A stretch of DNA of 64,000 bases, taken from positions 186,670 to 250,669 of the forward strand of contig SUVR01000002.1 of NCBI GenBank assembly GCA_015061915.1, given 5' to 3'. A program made the translations under genes and the position numbers. Numbering within the stretch: position 1 is the stretch's first letter; each line of letters begins with the position of its first letter. Positions 1-9,171 of this stretch are shown piece by piece. The stretch is from Lentisphaerota bacterium (GTDB lineage Bacteria > Verrucomicrobiota > Lentisphaeria > Victivallales > UBA1829). The notes beneath the pieces are model-generated. The model searched no databases. It saw nothing but the letters and a program-made list of their open reading frames with translations, and was not told the origin of the DNA.

Positions 1-247
1 TTTCCAGATTGTACAACAGGTGTTGCGTTGCTCCGGTCACGATCCGTTGTTGTCCGATCTGCACCGTATACGGTGCCATTCCTCCGCTCCATGCCAGACA
101 TACCGGTTCCGGTCGGGCAAGGTTCACCCGATCCAATGTATATTCTTCCTGTTCGCTCCAACACGCAGCCCGTTCAGCAACGACTTCTCGCCAGTCTTGC
201 CGCAATGTCCAAACAGTACCATTTTGCTGAGGTTGTTCAATTTTCAT
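1..247 (-). CDS. 5' part of an unknown protein, runs off the left edge
   Basis: An open frame begins with ATG at 247 and stays open to base 1, giving the first 82 residues (MKIEQPQQNGTVWTLRQDWR at the start). Its ATG overlaps the end of the MFS transporter gene, whose TGA is at 239-237, so the two are probably translationally coupled and belong to one operon. No signal peptide is visible. The stretch around residues 45-80 (PVCLAWSGG, YTVQIGQQRIV) has the alternating pattern of a beta-sandwich such as a fibronectin-type or heparinase N-terminal domain, but that is a guess. Function unknown; the operon context suggests sugar or polysaccharide use. Confidence 0.6.
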   Translation of the reverse strand, partial: MKIEQPQQNGTVWTLRQDWREVVAERAACWSEQEEYTLDRVNLARPEPVCLAWSGGMAPYTVQIGQQRIVTGATQHLLYNLE

Positions 248-1529
248 TTTGATTCTGCGGTCTCATAAAACGGTAGATCAGACTGGCGCCCAGGAGCAGT
301 CCGGATAGCGGCAGGATCCCCCAGAAATAGTATGTAAAAAGTTCTCTGCCATGAAAATGATGTTCCAGCAGACTGTAAACCAACGATCCGATCAGGGACC
401 CGATAAAGATCCCGCCGTTCCGGCAAAGACTGAACGCTGAAATGTAACACGTCGTCAGCTCGCTTTTTGCCAACTTGCTGCCCGCCGCATAAAGTCCGTA
501 ACCGAGACAGCCGCTGAAAAGGGAAACATTCCCATCCCAAAGCAGAATGGCAAAGGGGATCAGCATCCACAAATTGCCCGGAAAACAACAGAACAGTACC
601 CCACCGGCAAAACTCCCGAAAGAAAGGATCAGAAACATCCGGCGATAACCGATCCGGTCTGTCAACTGCCCGCTGAACGGCAGACTGCCGGTCAGCAGCA
701 AAGAAAGAATCAGACCGGCAAGAACAAGCGCTGACATATCAAATCGGCAGACCGTCAGAAAGTAAACACCAAGATAGGCGATCCATGCACCGCCGACAAA
801 ACCGTGAAGCAGCACCAGAAGCAGAATCGGCACATAAGCACGATCGCACCACGGTTTCCACAAACTGCCTTTGAGACTGCGTGAATGTTTCAAGATGGTA
901 TCCGGCAGTTCCAGGCGTTTCATCAAAAACATCGCAGGAACTTCAAAAAAAACACAGATCAGATGCATGATCGTAAAAATGATCAGAAAGGTACGGGTGT
1001 CCGCACTGTCATATTGATCCAGAATCCACGCCATCAGAACTCCAAGAAGGCTGGCTGGCAGCGAAATCAGAAGATTCATCATCCCCACCCGACGGTTGAA
1101 ATGTTCTTCCGGAAGAACAAGACGATACAGACTCATCAGGCTGTTGTTGGCAAAAGCAGCAAGGGTCATCCCAAGTGAAAGCAGAACAACCGCTGACCAG
1201 GTCAGTAATTCCTGATTGTCCGTAAACAGAGCAATCACAGGCAGCAGTGCAGGAAGCGTCGCCCGGAACAGATACGCCCAGATACAAATCAACTTGTCCG
1301 AAGTCCCGGGATTTCTCTGAAGCAACGGCGTGAATATCATATAAAGAACTGCCGATGCAACATACATACTGCCCTTGATCATCCCGAAACGGGAAAGATC
1401 GATCTCAAGCCGGAGAAGCAGTTTGTCCAGAAAAACAAAATTGCAGACAACCGTGATCGCAAGCGCTGTGAAAAGATTATAGCCGTAAAGACGCAGAATG
1501 TTGCGCCCCGTAGAACCTTCGGATACCAT
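237..1529 (-). CDS. MFS transporter
   Basis: The 430-residue product is almost entirely hydrophobic with about twelve predicted membrane segments in two halves split by a polar loop near residue 210, the layout of the major facilitator superfamily. A conserved MFS loop type motif appears as GQLTDRIGYRR in the second half. It likely moves a small organic solute, perhaps a sugar, across the inner membrane; the substrate cannot be read from the sequence. The ATG lies four bases after the stop of the GntR regulator with GGAG nine bases upstream, so the pair is co-transcribed and the solute or its product is probably the effector of that regulator. Confidence 0.85.
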   Translation of the reverse strand: MVSEGSTGRNILRLYGYNLFTALAITVVCNFVFLDKLLLRLEIDLSRFGMIKGSMYVASAVLYMIFTPLLQRNPGTSDKLICIWAYLFRATLPALLPVIALFTDNQELLTWSAVVLLSLGMTLAAFANNSLMSLYRLVLPEEHFNRRVGMMNLLISLPASLLGVLMAWILDQYDSADTRTFLIIFTIMHLICVFFEVPAMFLMKRLELPDTILKHSRSLKGSLWKPWCDRAYVPILLLVLLHGFVGGAWIAYLGVYFLTVCRFDMSALVLAGLILSLLLTGSLPFSGQLTDRIGYRRMFLILSFGSFAGGVLFCCFPGNLWMLIPFAILLWDGNVSLFSGCLGYGLYAAGSKLAKSELTTCYISAFSLCRNGGIFIGSLIGSLVYSLLEHHFHGRELFTYYFWGILPLSGLLLGASLIYRFMRPQNQNEN

Positions 1530-1533
1530 AAGC

Positions 1534-2202
1534 TCATTCTCCGGAATAAGATTTGTAATGCTGACGAAGCAGAGTCGTCAAACGCTCCGCATCGCGGCTT
1601 GACAGCGCATCGCAAATCGCAAGATGACGCTGGTATTCACACATGGGATCCGGATTTGAAGTCGGTCCGGATTCCGTTGCAAAAAAATGTACCACCAGAG
1701 GAATCAGACCGGTCAAAAGCTGATTATGCGCAATCTCAAGCAGGGCAATGTGAAACTCCATGTCCGTAAAAACGATTTGTTCTGTGCTGTACGGATGCTT
1801 GAAACGTTCGCAGACATTCTGCAAATGCTGAAGATCATTTTCTGTTACACGCTGAACCAGATAGGGCGCAAAACCGGCTTCCAGACATTCTCGCATCTCA
1901 GCAAGCTTCGGCCGTAATTCCGTCTGCGATGCAAGAATTGGAAAATAACCTGCATAAGGATTGTCCGGAATCAACGTGCGGATCACTGTCCCGACTTTGG
2001 GTTTGCTTTCGATCAACCCCAACGTCCGGTAATGCCGTAAAGCTTCACGCAAAATGTTCCGGCTGATACCCAGCGAAGATGCAAGTGACGGTTCCGGCGG
2101 AAGCACATCTCCCGGTTGAAGCCCCCTGCCGATAATATATTCACCGATCGCTGTGACCGCTGCTTCAAAAGTACTGAGCTTTTTGATGTTTTTCTGATTC
2201 AT
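1534..2202 (-). CDS. GntR-family (FadR-type) transcription regulator
   Basis: The 222-residue protein has an N-terminal winged helix of the GntR family (residues about 15-75; PGDVLPPEPSLASSLGISRN followed by REALRHYRTLGLIESKPKVGT) and an all-helical C-terminal FCD-type ligand domain with the usual acidic and histidine residues (RECLEAGF, DMEFHIALLEIAHN). FadR-type proteins of this size bind small acids or sugar acids. It is the first gene of an operon with an MFS transporter, and a sequence matching the family operator TNGTNNNACNA lies 17 bases in front of its start codon, so it probably represses its own operon. The effector is unknown. Confidence 0.88.
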   Translation of the reverse strand: MNQKNIKKLSTFEAAVTAIGEYIIGRGLQPGDVLPPEPSLASSLGISRNILREALRHYRTLGLIESKPKVGTVIRTLIPDNPYAGYFPILASQTELRPKLAEMRECLEAGFAPYLVQRVTENDLQHLQNVCERFKHPYSTEQIVFTDMEFHIALLEIAHNQLLTGLIPLVVHFFATESGPTSNPDPMCEYQRHLAICDALSSRDAERLTTLLRQHYKSYSGE

Positions 2203-2218
2203 AAAGAATGACCTTATA

Positions 2219-2229
2219 TTGTCCTACAA
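2219..2229. promoter_or_regulatory. Probable GntR/FadR operator
   Basis: TTGTCCTACAA is a palindrome that fits the published FadR/FCD-class operator pattern TNGTNNNACNA exactly. It stands between the tRNA-Gly gene and the start codon of the GntR regulator, the place expected for autoregulation. The assignment is by pattern only. Confidence 0.5.
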
Positions 2230-2247
2230 TTAAAATCCTCAAAAAAA

Positions 2248-2321
2248 TGGAGCGGGATACCGGAATCGAACCGGCGTGGCCAGCTTGGGAAGCTGGAGCA
2301 TAACCATTTTGCTAATCCCGC
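2248..2321 (-). tRNA. tRNA-Gly (CCC)
   Basis: Read on the minus strand, the gene folds as a full cloverleaf: acceptor stem GCGGGAT paired with ATCCCGC, a discriminator U and an encoded CCA. The anticodon stem CCAGC/GCTGG closes the loop TTCCCAA, whose anticodon is CCC, reading GGG glycine codons. The T arm carries GGTTCGATTCC. It lies between the pilus operon terminator and the GntR operon and has its own promoter at 2334-2361. Confidence 0.95.
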
Positions 2322-2333
2322 TTGGTGTCTTAT

Positions 2334-2361
2334 AACATAACCCGTTCCGCAAAAAAGTCAA
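2334..2361 (-). promoter_or_regulatory. Promoter of tRNA-Gly
   Basis: On the minus strand TTGACT (2361-2356) and TATGTT (2339-2334) are separated by 16 bases, and the tRNA 5' end at 2321 follows the -10 box by 12 bases. It is one of a group of similar promoters in this window. Confidence 0.6.
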
Positions 2362-2383
2362 GCCGTATCACAAAAAAAGTCAT

Positions 2384-2416
2384 AAAAAAAGCGCAGAACA
2401 TTGCTGCTCTGCGCTT
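2384..2416 (-). terminator. Rho-independent terminator after the secretin operon
   Basis: On the minus strand a stem AAGCGCAGA / TTCTGCGCTT with a nine-base loop is followed by a run of T. It begins about 20 bases after the stop codon of the last pilus-operon gene. Confidence 0.8.
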
Positions 2417-2435
2417 CGATTCGTACCGTTACGGA

Positions 2436-5207
2436 TCAGAAGGTGGGAATGCCACCACCTGCACCGTCGGGTCTCACAAGAGATCCATCGGACCGCACCA
2501 GCGTGGCGGTCAGGAAGATCAACAGGTTCGTCTTGGAGGAACCTTTACCCTTGCTCTGGAAGAGTCTGCCGATCACGGGCAGGTCGCCGAGAATCGGGTA
2601 CTGGTCATCAACCATGCTGACTTTATCCTTCACGATGCCGCCGAGAACGACCGTTGCTCTGTCGTAGCAGACAACCTTCGTTTCCACAGAACGGACTTCG
2701 ATGATCGGCATCTTCAGCGTATTGGGCCATTCTTGACCGTCAAGGACGATCTGGTAGGAGTAGTCAACCCATCCTGCAAAATCCAGGATCACGGGGTTCA
2801 TTTCCATTTCCAGCGTGTACTTTTCTTCGTCCAGAATTGCAGGCGTGACCTTCAGCACAATACCTTCATCAACCTGACCATCGCTTTCACGCTGCACGTC
2901 AGGCGTGGAGGGCGTAAACACGCTGGTACCGTCGGCATCGTCGAGAGAGGCTTCTTCCCACTCCGTCGGATAGATCTTCGTGGTGACCATTTTCAGGGAG
3001 GCTTCTTCGCCTGCCATCGTCGTAACACGCGGGCAAGTCAGGGTATCGGCGGAATCCGCCTGATCAAGCGCATGGAGGTTGGCTTCATACTTGTGTCCGC
3101 TGCTGGTCATACGGGACCAGTTGAACACCGTATCATTGACCGTTGTCTTGTCATCGCCGCCGAACGCAACAGGATTCAGATTGGCATTACGGACCATGCC
3201 CTTGCTGTTGGGTTCAAACGTCATGCTGTGACGGGTACGACCGGTGGAGCGGTCTGCAGGAGCTTCCGCAAAGTACCAGTTTGTGCCGGTCATATCATCA
3301 AAAACGACTTTGGAACCGGCAGGAACCTTGCCCTGCGGAATCAGGGTCGTGGGCGTCGTCACATAGGTGTAACCGTTGCCGCTGGCAGTCTGTTCCTGCG
3401 GTGCGGAATAGAGATAAGTCGCACGGTCAAATTTGATTTCCTGACCTGCAAGCGGCATATCCGGATTCAACGGGTCCGGAATGGGGAACACGACCGGCTG
3501 AGGTTCACCCAGCTGATTCGGGTCATAAACATCTTCGCGGCTGATGAAATATTCAAAGCCAAGTTCTTCCAGGTCGTTCTGGGAGATTTCCATAAACTTC
3601 ACCTGAATCTGAACCTGAGGATCCGTCAGAAGCAAGCTGTTGATCACTTCGGAAACCTTATCCAGCATTGCGGGAGTATTTGTGACGATCAGCTTATTGA
3701 TATGCTGGTCATAAACCGCTTTCGCACCATTGCCGAACTTGATGCCGCCGTGGCGTTCCAGATAAGCTTCCAGCGGGGTCTTTTCTTCGCCGTCTTCAGA
3801 AACTTCTTCACCTTCACCAACGGCTCCTTCCATAGAGTCGATGACTTCTTTATCGACCGTGAAGAACAGCGTAACATTGTCATCCAGCGGAACATTTTCC
3901 GGTGCGATCACAACTGCATATTCTTCCACACGATAATGGAGACCGGCACTCTGGCAGATCGCTTCGATCACCTTTTCCAGCGTAATGGCATCCACTTCGG
4001 TTTCTTCAGAAGCATCATCTTCATCGTCGCCATCCGTACCAAGATAGAAGGTAACGGAGGGGAAACCGCCTTCACTTTCACCTTCTTCTTCGGTGTTCTC
4101 TTCTTCCTCACCGTCTTCGGCATTTTCTTCGCCTTTAGCAGCAGAAGCAGCAGAAGCATCATTGAAACGGAGAACAAAGTTCACACCTTCGTGAGAGGGA
4201 TCAAGTTCTTTACTGCGGTCACGCAGGAACTGGATCACTTCATTCAGCGGAGTCTGGTCAAAAACCAGCTTGGTGAACTTGATGGAGTTCAGTTTCGTAC
4301 GGAGGTTCTTGGTGGGATCCTGTTTCAGAACAGGTGCATTTTCCGCTTCTGCATTTTCAGCACTGACTGCAGAAAGCAGAACCGGCGGAACCAGAGACCA
4401 GTTGACTTCGTTCAGAGCGACTTCAGCCGTAAGGTCTTTGCGCTGTTTACCGGCGGCAATCAGTTTCAGCGTCGCGCGGCGCTCCATGTCGATCGCAGAG
4501 ACATTGTAAGGATCCAGCGTGTAGATATAACGGCACTGTTCGATCACATCAGACCAACGACCGATCTTGTAGAAGGCGCGGGCCTTCTGAAGAGTGATTT
4601 CAATTTCGTTGCGGTTGTCATCAAAGTTCGGCAGGACCGTTTCCGTTGCCGTATCTTCACGGAATTCCAAAGCGCGCTTGGCAGCTTCGTATTTAGCAAT
4701 TTCCTTTTCCATCAGATCAGCGCAGGGTTCGTACATCTCTGCAGCCTGACGGCACTTGGCAATCGCTTCATCATATTTCTTCTTCTGGGCATCCTGCTGC
4801 GCAAGCTTGTACAGTTCTTCCGCCCAGCAATGGTAGGCGTTGGAGATGTGCTTGCGGAGCTGTTCGCGCCGGGCATCATTTTCACCGGGCTGGGCCATAG
4901 GCAACTTATCAGTGATCGTCAGCGCCTTGAGGTACTGATTGATCGCTTCTTCATATTTGCCCTGCGTAAAGAAGGAAATACCATTCTTGAACGCTTCTTC
5001 GGCATCACGCTTATTTTCATCGCGTGTCACGATTTCCTTGGCAATCGCTTTGGCATCCGCCTTGGCATCGGCTTTCGCATCTGCAGCGGTCACCGCAGAC
5101 ATTGAACCAAGAACCAGACAGGCAATCAGCGCGGAACCAACCGGTCTCCGGTAGGATTGATTATGCATTACTGCCTCCATAAAATATCTCAAAACATTCT
5201 TAGTCAT
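2436..5207 (-). CDS. Secretin-domain outer membrane protein, second copy (Amuc_1098-like)
   Basis: The C-terminal third is a type II/III/IV secretin domain: the hallmark QYPILGDLPVIGRLF is followed by TNLLIFLTATLV. In secretins this region forms the beta-barrel gate of a large outer membrane ring. The N-terminal half has a signal peptide and a helical TPR-like region (residues about 30-260), then N-domain-like modules interrupted by very acidic Glu/Asp-rich stretches around residues 350-400. It is the last gene of the operon, 13 bases after a related secretin. Two starts are possible: ATG at 5207 (923 aa, GGAGG eight bases upstream) and ATG at 5168 (910 aa, GGAGG five bases upstream), the latter giving the better signal peptide MHNQSYRRPVGSALIACLVL. 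Both proteins end in a GxPxF-like tail. Confidence 0.85.
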   Translation of the reverse strand: MTKNVLRYFMEAVMHNQSYRRPVGSALIACLVLGSMSAVTAADAKADAKADAKAIAKEIVTRDENKRDAEEAFKNGISFFTQGKYEEAINQYLKALTITDKLPMAQPGENDARREQLRKHISNAYHCWAEELYKLAQQDAQKKKYDEAIAKCRQAAEMYEPCADLMEKEIAKYEAAKRALEFREDTATETVLPNFDDNRNEIEITLQKARAFYKIGRWSDVIEQCRYIYTLDPYNVSAIDMERRATLKLIAAGKQRKDLTAEVALNEVNWSLVPPVLLSAVSAENAEAENAPVLKQDPTKNLRTKLNSIKFTKLVFDQTPLNEVIQFLRDRSKELDPSHEGVNFVLRFNDASAASAAKGEENAEDGEEEENTEEEGESEGGFPSVTFYLGTDGDDEDDASEETEVDAITLEKVIEAICQSAGLHYRVEEYAVVIAPENVPLDDNVTLFFTVDKEVIDSMEGAVGEGEEVSEDGEEKTPLEAYLERHGGIKFGNGAKAVYDQHINKLIVTNTPAMLDKVSEVINSLLLTDPQVQIQVKFMEISQNDLEELGFEYFISREDVYDPNQLGEPQPVVFPIPDPLNPDMPLAGQEIKFDRATYLYSAPQEQTASGNGYTYVTTPTTLIPQGKVPAGSKVVFDDMTGTNWYFAEAPADRSTGRTRHSMTFEPNSKGMVRNANLNPVAFGGDDKTTVNDTVFNWSRMTSSGHKYEANLHALDQADSADTLTCPRVTTMAGEEASLKMVTTKIYPTEWEEASLDDADGTSVFTPSTPDVQRESDGQVDEGIVLKVTPAILDEEKYTLEMEMNPVILDFAGWVDYSYQIVLDGQEWPNTLKMPIIEVRSVETKVVCYDRATVVLGGIVKDKVSMVDDQYPILGDLPVIGRLFQSKGKGSSKTNLLIFLTATLVRSDGSLVRPDGAGGGIPTF

Positions 5208-5220
5208 ATTTCAATCCTCC

Positions 5221-7803
5221 TCACTTGCGGAACCGGAAATCCGGAATCCCGTTGTCAGGACGGGCATTGATGGGCACACCGTCGCCGCTGATCAGGCGCG
5301 GAGAAACGGAAATCAGCAGGTTGGAACGGGAAGAAGTGTTTGCCGCCTTGGTGAAAAGTCTGCCAACGATCGGCAGATCACCGAGGATCGGATAACGGTC
5401 TTCCATATTGACCTGCTTATCAAGGACCATACCACCAACCATCATGGTCTGGGCATCAAAACATTTCAGTTTCGTGATCAGTTCGCGCTTGGAAATTTCC
5501 GGCATCTTGATATTGACACGGAACAGGTCCGTGGAAACAACCGTTGCAGGAAGGATCGGCGCAGTACCATCCTCATTATCCGTGTTGATATCTTCATCTT
5601 CCAGCGGATTACGACGGATCACCATATCATAGCTGTAGTCGGTCCAACCGGTCAGGTCCGTAATGCTGGGTTCGAGATCCAGCTGAACCGTGTACTTGTT
5701 GGAGCTGACAGTCGGCGTAACAGTGAACTGGATACCCACTTCGTCCGGTTCGCCGAATTCAGGATAACTGGTTTCCATAGCAACGTCGCCGTCATCGATT
5801 TCAGTATCAGGTGCTTCCCAGGAATCCGGGAAGTACATACTCTTGACCATCTTGATCACTGCAGTATCACCGTTCTTGACAACCACTTTCGGCGTGGAAA
5901 GCTGTTCCAGACGGTCCGTGCGGTCAACCGCGGAAACCGTCAGATAGAAGTTCAGCTGATGTCCGCCGTTCAGGTTCATGTTCGGGATGATATTGAGATT
6001 GTTGATCAGCTTGTCGTTCACGATGCCTTCCACTGCATTGACTGCGGAGGGGGCAACCGAACGGAGCGGAGAACCGAAGGAGAAATTGTAGGCGCTGTTC
6101 TTGTCGTTCGTGTAGGTCGCAGTCCAGTCAAAACCAAGTTCTTCTTCATCGTTGACGGTGATTTCAAGAATTTTGGATTCGATCAGAACCAGCGGCGTTT
6201 CGACGTCGATTTCACGAACCAGCAGTTCCAGTTTCTGCAGGTTTTCGCGGGTATTCGTAACAGCCAGTTTATGGGTCTTGGGGTTGTAGATCACGGAGGA
6301 ACGGTCATCGAACGGGATACCGCGTTCCACAAAGAATGCTCTCAGCTTCTTATCGGAAACAGCACCGCGCTTCTTGCCGCCGCCAGCGGTGATCGTCTTT
6401 TCAATGGAATCAATACCACGTGCGCCCCAACCGCCTTCTTCTTCACCACTTTCGCCTTCCTCTTCTTCCTCATTGGCAGAAGTGATCGTGTGGTAGACAG
6501 AGTTACGCATGGGAATTTCAGTGGATTCATAATCGCTGATACCGTGACCGTAAAGCACGAATGCTTCGCTGGTCTTCCAGGAGATCCCGGCTTTCTTGCA
6601 CAGGTAATTCAGCACAACGCTGATGGGAACATTGTCCAATTCAAGCGTAATTGCGACATTTTCAGTATCGGTTCCGGCGATACCGCGTTCCAGGAAGTTC
6701 ACGCCGAGTTTGCGGGGGTCAACTTCCTGACTTTTTTCACGGATCATCGTAATAGCATCTTTGATGGAATAATCGGCAAATGCCACAGAGATCTTCCAGG
6801 AGCTGAGTTTTTCCATCAGCGGATCTTTGACTTCGCGCTTCACATCATTTGCTGCGCGATTGCCACTTGCGGGAACCGCGTTAGACCACAGCCAGATCGT
6901 TTCTGCATCGCTGCGGAGGATTTCATTATACGCTCTCAGTTCAGAGTAGAAGTAAAGCTTCTTGTAGATTTTGTCCAGAAGTGCAATCGCTTTTGCATTG
7001 GTCGGATCTTCGATAAAGATCTGTTCGCAAAGGTCGCGTGCCTGAGTGTATTGGGAATCCCGGTAAAGATTATTGGCACGAGCATAAAGTTTGCTGATCT
7101 TATCCATACGGTTGGCATAGTTGGGATCGACTGCTGCCGTATCCGTCTGAACACGGAATTCATATGCTTTCGTGATCTTTTCACAAGCAGCCTTCAGCTG
7201 TGCGACACGGACGGCAAAATCCTGATTTCTGACAGTGATCTTTTTGTCACGCCATTCAGGATCGCGCGCGGCTGCGCTGTCAAGCGGATTCACATAGTAG
7301 GTATAACAGGCATCTTCAGCAAGTTCCTTCGCTTCCAGTGCTTTTTCTGCAGATGCAGAGGAAACGCCGGCTTTGGCTGCGCTTTCATAAAGTTTCTTCG
7401 CCTGCTGGAATTTCGCTTCTGCAGCAAGCGCACCGAAGGCGGCATGGTCATCATTGAAACGTTTTACGACTTCATCGTAGTAAAGGATCGCTTCACGGTC
7501 ACCTTTGAGGTCGACCAACTTGGTATCCAGTTTTGCCTTGATGGCTTTGAGTTTTGCGAAGGCTTCAGCAAAATTAATTTCTTTGCCTTCATCCACTTTT
7601 GCCATGCCCTCAACATCTGCAAGATCCTTCAGAATTTCCTGGAATTCTTTGGAACGAGCGTTGACTTCCTTCTGGATCGAGAGCTGGGCAGGTGCTTTTT
7701 CTGCAGCGTTCACCGGAACAGTGATCGCAAAGCAGGCAACCGCAAACACGGGCATCCCGACTTTCAAGGAAGTCAGAAGAAAGTTTGAACAGCTTTTCTT
7801 CAT
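5221..7803 (-). CDS. Secretin-domain outer membrane protein, first copy (Amuc_1098-like)
   Basis: The 860-residue product has a signal peptide, a long helical N-terminal region with TPR-like stretches (residues about 30-290), STN/N-domain-like segments near residue 350-440, an acidic loop (EEEEEGESGEEEGGWGARG near 450) and a C-terminal secretin domain with RYPILGDLPIVGRLF and SNLLISVSPRLIS. It should assemble as an outer membrane ring. In Akkermansia the matching gene, Amuc_1098, is next to Amuc_1099-1102 as here. Its start at 7803 has AAGGA eight bases upstream. Whether the two secretins form one mixed ring or two rings cannot be told. Confidence 0.87.
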   Translation of the reverse strand: MKKSCSNFLLTSLKVGMPVFAVACFAITVPVNAAEKAPAQLSIQKEVNARSKEFQEILKDLADVEGMAKVDEGKEINFAEAFAKLKAIKAKLDTKLVDLKGDREAILYYDEVVKRFNDDHAAFGALAAEAKFQQAKKLYESAAKAGVSSASAEKALEAKELAEDACYTYYVNPLDSAAARDPEWRDKKITVRNQDFAVRVAQLKAACEKITKAYEFRVQTDTAAVDPNYANRMDKISKLYARANNLYRDSQYTQARDLCEQIFIEDPTNAKAIALLDKIYKKLYFYSELRAYNEILRSDAETIWLWSNAVPASGNRAANDVKREVKDPLMEKLSSWKISVAFADYSIKDAITMIREKSQEVDPRKLGVNFLERGIAGTDTENVAITLELDNVPISVVLNYLCKKAGISWKTSEAFVLYGHGISDYESTEIPMRNSVYHTITSANEEEEEGESGEEEGGWGARGIDSIEKTITAGGGKKRGAVSDKKLRAFFVERGIPFDDRSSVIYNPKTHKLAVTNTRENLQKLELLVREIDVETPLVLIESKILEITVNDEEELGFDWTATYTNDKNSAYNFSFGSPLRSVAPSAVNAVEGIVNDKLINNLNIIPNMNLNGGHQLNFYLTVSAVDRTDRLEQLSTPKVVVKNGDTAVIKMVKSMYFPDSWEAPDTEIDDGDVAMETSYPEFGEPDEVGIQFTVTPTVSSNKYTVQLDLEPSITDLTGWTDYSYDMVIRRNPLEDEDINTDNEDGTAPILPATVVSTDLFRVNIKMPEISKRELITKLKCFDAQTMMVGGMVLDKQVNMEDRYPILGDLPIVGRLFTKAANTSSRSNLLISVSPRLISGDGVPINARPDNGIPDFRFRK

Positions 7804-7867
7804 AATTGCATCCTTACGTTATGTTTTATGTTTTATGTTATTATGTTTCAATTCAAAAAGCAACAGT

Positions 7868-9166
7868 TTAAGAAGCGGCTCCGTCTTCAACGGCTTCTCC
7901 ATCCTGAGCCGGAACAACGATCTTATATTCCGTACCTTTGCCGTCTTTAAGGACCAGAACAGTATTGGATCCGGATCCCTGAATTGCAACAGCGGTATAT
8001 TCTTCCGTACCGAATTCTTCACTTCCCAGCGTAATTTTCTCGCCGATCCGGACATTATACTTCTTCTGATCAATGGTACTGATCAGGAAAACCCGCAAAT
8101 GACCGGTAATGATCGGCTTGTTTTTGTAGCACTTGAAACGCAGAGCCGGTTCTTTGATGGAAACGATCTCAGCCACAGGCTGTTTCGTTTTTCTGATCTC
8201 GCCGTTGCGGCTGTTTTTCACTTCGACTTCTTCGACACTGATCTTATCCAGCTTGAATCCGATTGAAGGAACAAATCCCTTCGGATCGGAAGTGGCACGC
8301 TTACGATACTGGATTTCAGAACCGACTTTGCACGTTTCCATACGGCGGATCTTGCCATTGCTGGTATAACGGAATTTGCCACGGTCTGCACCGATTTTAT
8401 CTTCAAAGAGAATATTGGAGATCTCGCCGCGGAGCTTTTCATCAAGAAACTCATCGAAAGCGACATCTGCAGTGACTTTTTCGCTGTCCAGGACCAGCTT
8501 CGTCACATAAGCAGGGTGGCTCTTGGGATCGCAAGGATGCGTTCCGGCAAGATATTCCGCCTTGTCATCGAAACCGTCATTATCATTATCGCCGACAGGT
8601 GCAGGTTCATCACCGGAAGCGGCAACAAAAATCTTGTGCAGTTCTTCCCAATCATCGGGGATACCGTTCCGGTTCGTATCGTTGTCGCTGACCGGCTTGC
8701 TCTGATCGACCACATCAGCATCCGCCTTTTTGGGTGCATCCAGCGTCACATGACAGAAAATGCACTTTCCTTTTTCATCGGAACCGATGGGAGGGAAGGA
8801 GCTGATCGGCGTCAGATGGATGTCATTTGCATTTTTGCAAAGTGCCATCTTAACAGGGATCATCATATCGACCTGTGCGGCATTTTTATCATCTCTGAAG
8901 GGATTTTTTCCATCCCACAGATCACTCCAGCCGAGATTATTCTTATCAAAAAGAGCTTCTCTGCTGAATTCTTTTGCGTTATAATCCGTTTTCACAAAGT
9001 CAGCAGGCGGTTCCGGCGCATTGACAATGTCATCCACCTTCTTTCCCTGCGACTTCTGCACAACGGAAAGCTGCAGGTAAAGCAGACCGGAAAAGAGCAG
9101 CAGCAAAACTGCCAGGATCACTTTTTCATAGTGTTTATGAACGAATGTATTGGAAGCCATAGTCAT
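7868..9166 (-). CDS. Amuc_1099-like pilus-system protein with Ca-binding repeats
   Basis: The 432-residue protein starts with a single membrane helix (residues about 16-36) and otherwise should lie in the periplasm. It carries CIFCH (135-139), a CxxCH motif that could bind heme c or, more likely, be part of a metal knuckle, followed by two thrombospondin type 3-like acidic calcium repeats (DNDTNRNGIPDDWEE at 161-175 and DNDNDGFDDKAEY at 193-205). The remainder is beta-rich. Its position between the 1100-like gene and the secretins matches the Akkermansia order, which is the main basis for the family name. A second ATG at 9160 has the better spacing from GAGG and may be the true start. Confidence 0.7.
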   Translation of the reverse strand: MTMASNTFVHKHYEKVILAVLLLLFSGLLYLQLSVVQKSQGKKVDDIVNAPEPPADFVKTDYNAKEFSREALFDKNNLGWSDLWDGKNPFRDDKNAAQVDMMIPVKMALCKNANDIHLTPISSFPPIGSDEKGKCIFCHVTLDAPKKADADVVDQSKPVSDNDTNRNGIPDDWEELHKIFVAASGDEPAPVGDNDNDGFDDKAEYLAGTHPCDPKSHPAYVTKLVLDSEKVTADVAFDEFLDEKLRGEISNILFEDKIGADRGKFRYTSNGKIRRMETCKVGSEIQYRKRATSDPKGFVPSIGFKLDKISVEEVEVKNSRNGEIRKTKQPVAEIVSIKEPALRFKCYKNKPIITGHLRVFLISTIDQKKYNVRIGEKITLGSEEFGTEEYTAVAIQGSGSNTVLVLKDGKGTEYKIVVPAQDGEAVEDGAAS

Positions 9167-9171
9167 TTACC

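Noticed and set aside
2322-5105. Very long plus-strand open frame opposite the second secretin
   Set aside because: It is in the complementary frame of a gene with clear secretin motifs, its product (His/Phe/Arg/Asp rich) resembles no family, and it has no ribosome site. Similar long antisense frames at 5959-7788, 36049-38778 and 55046-57031 have the same cause, codon bias of the real gene.
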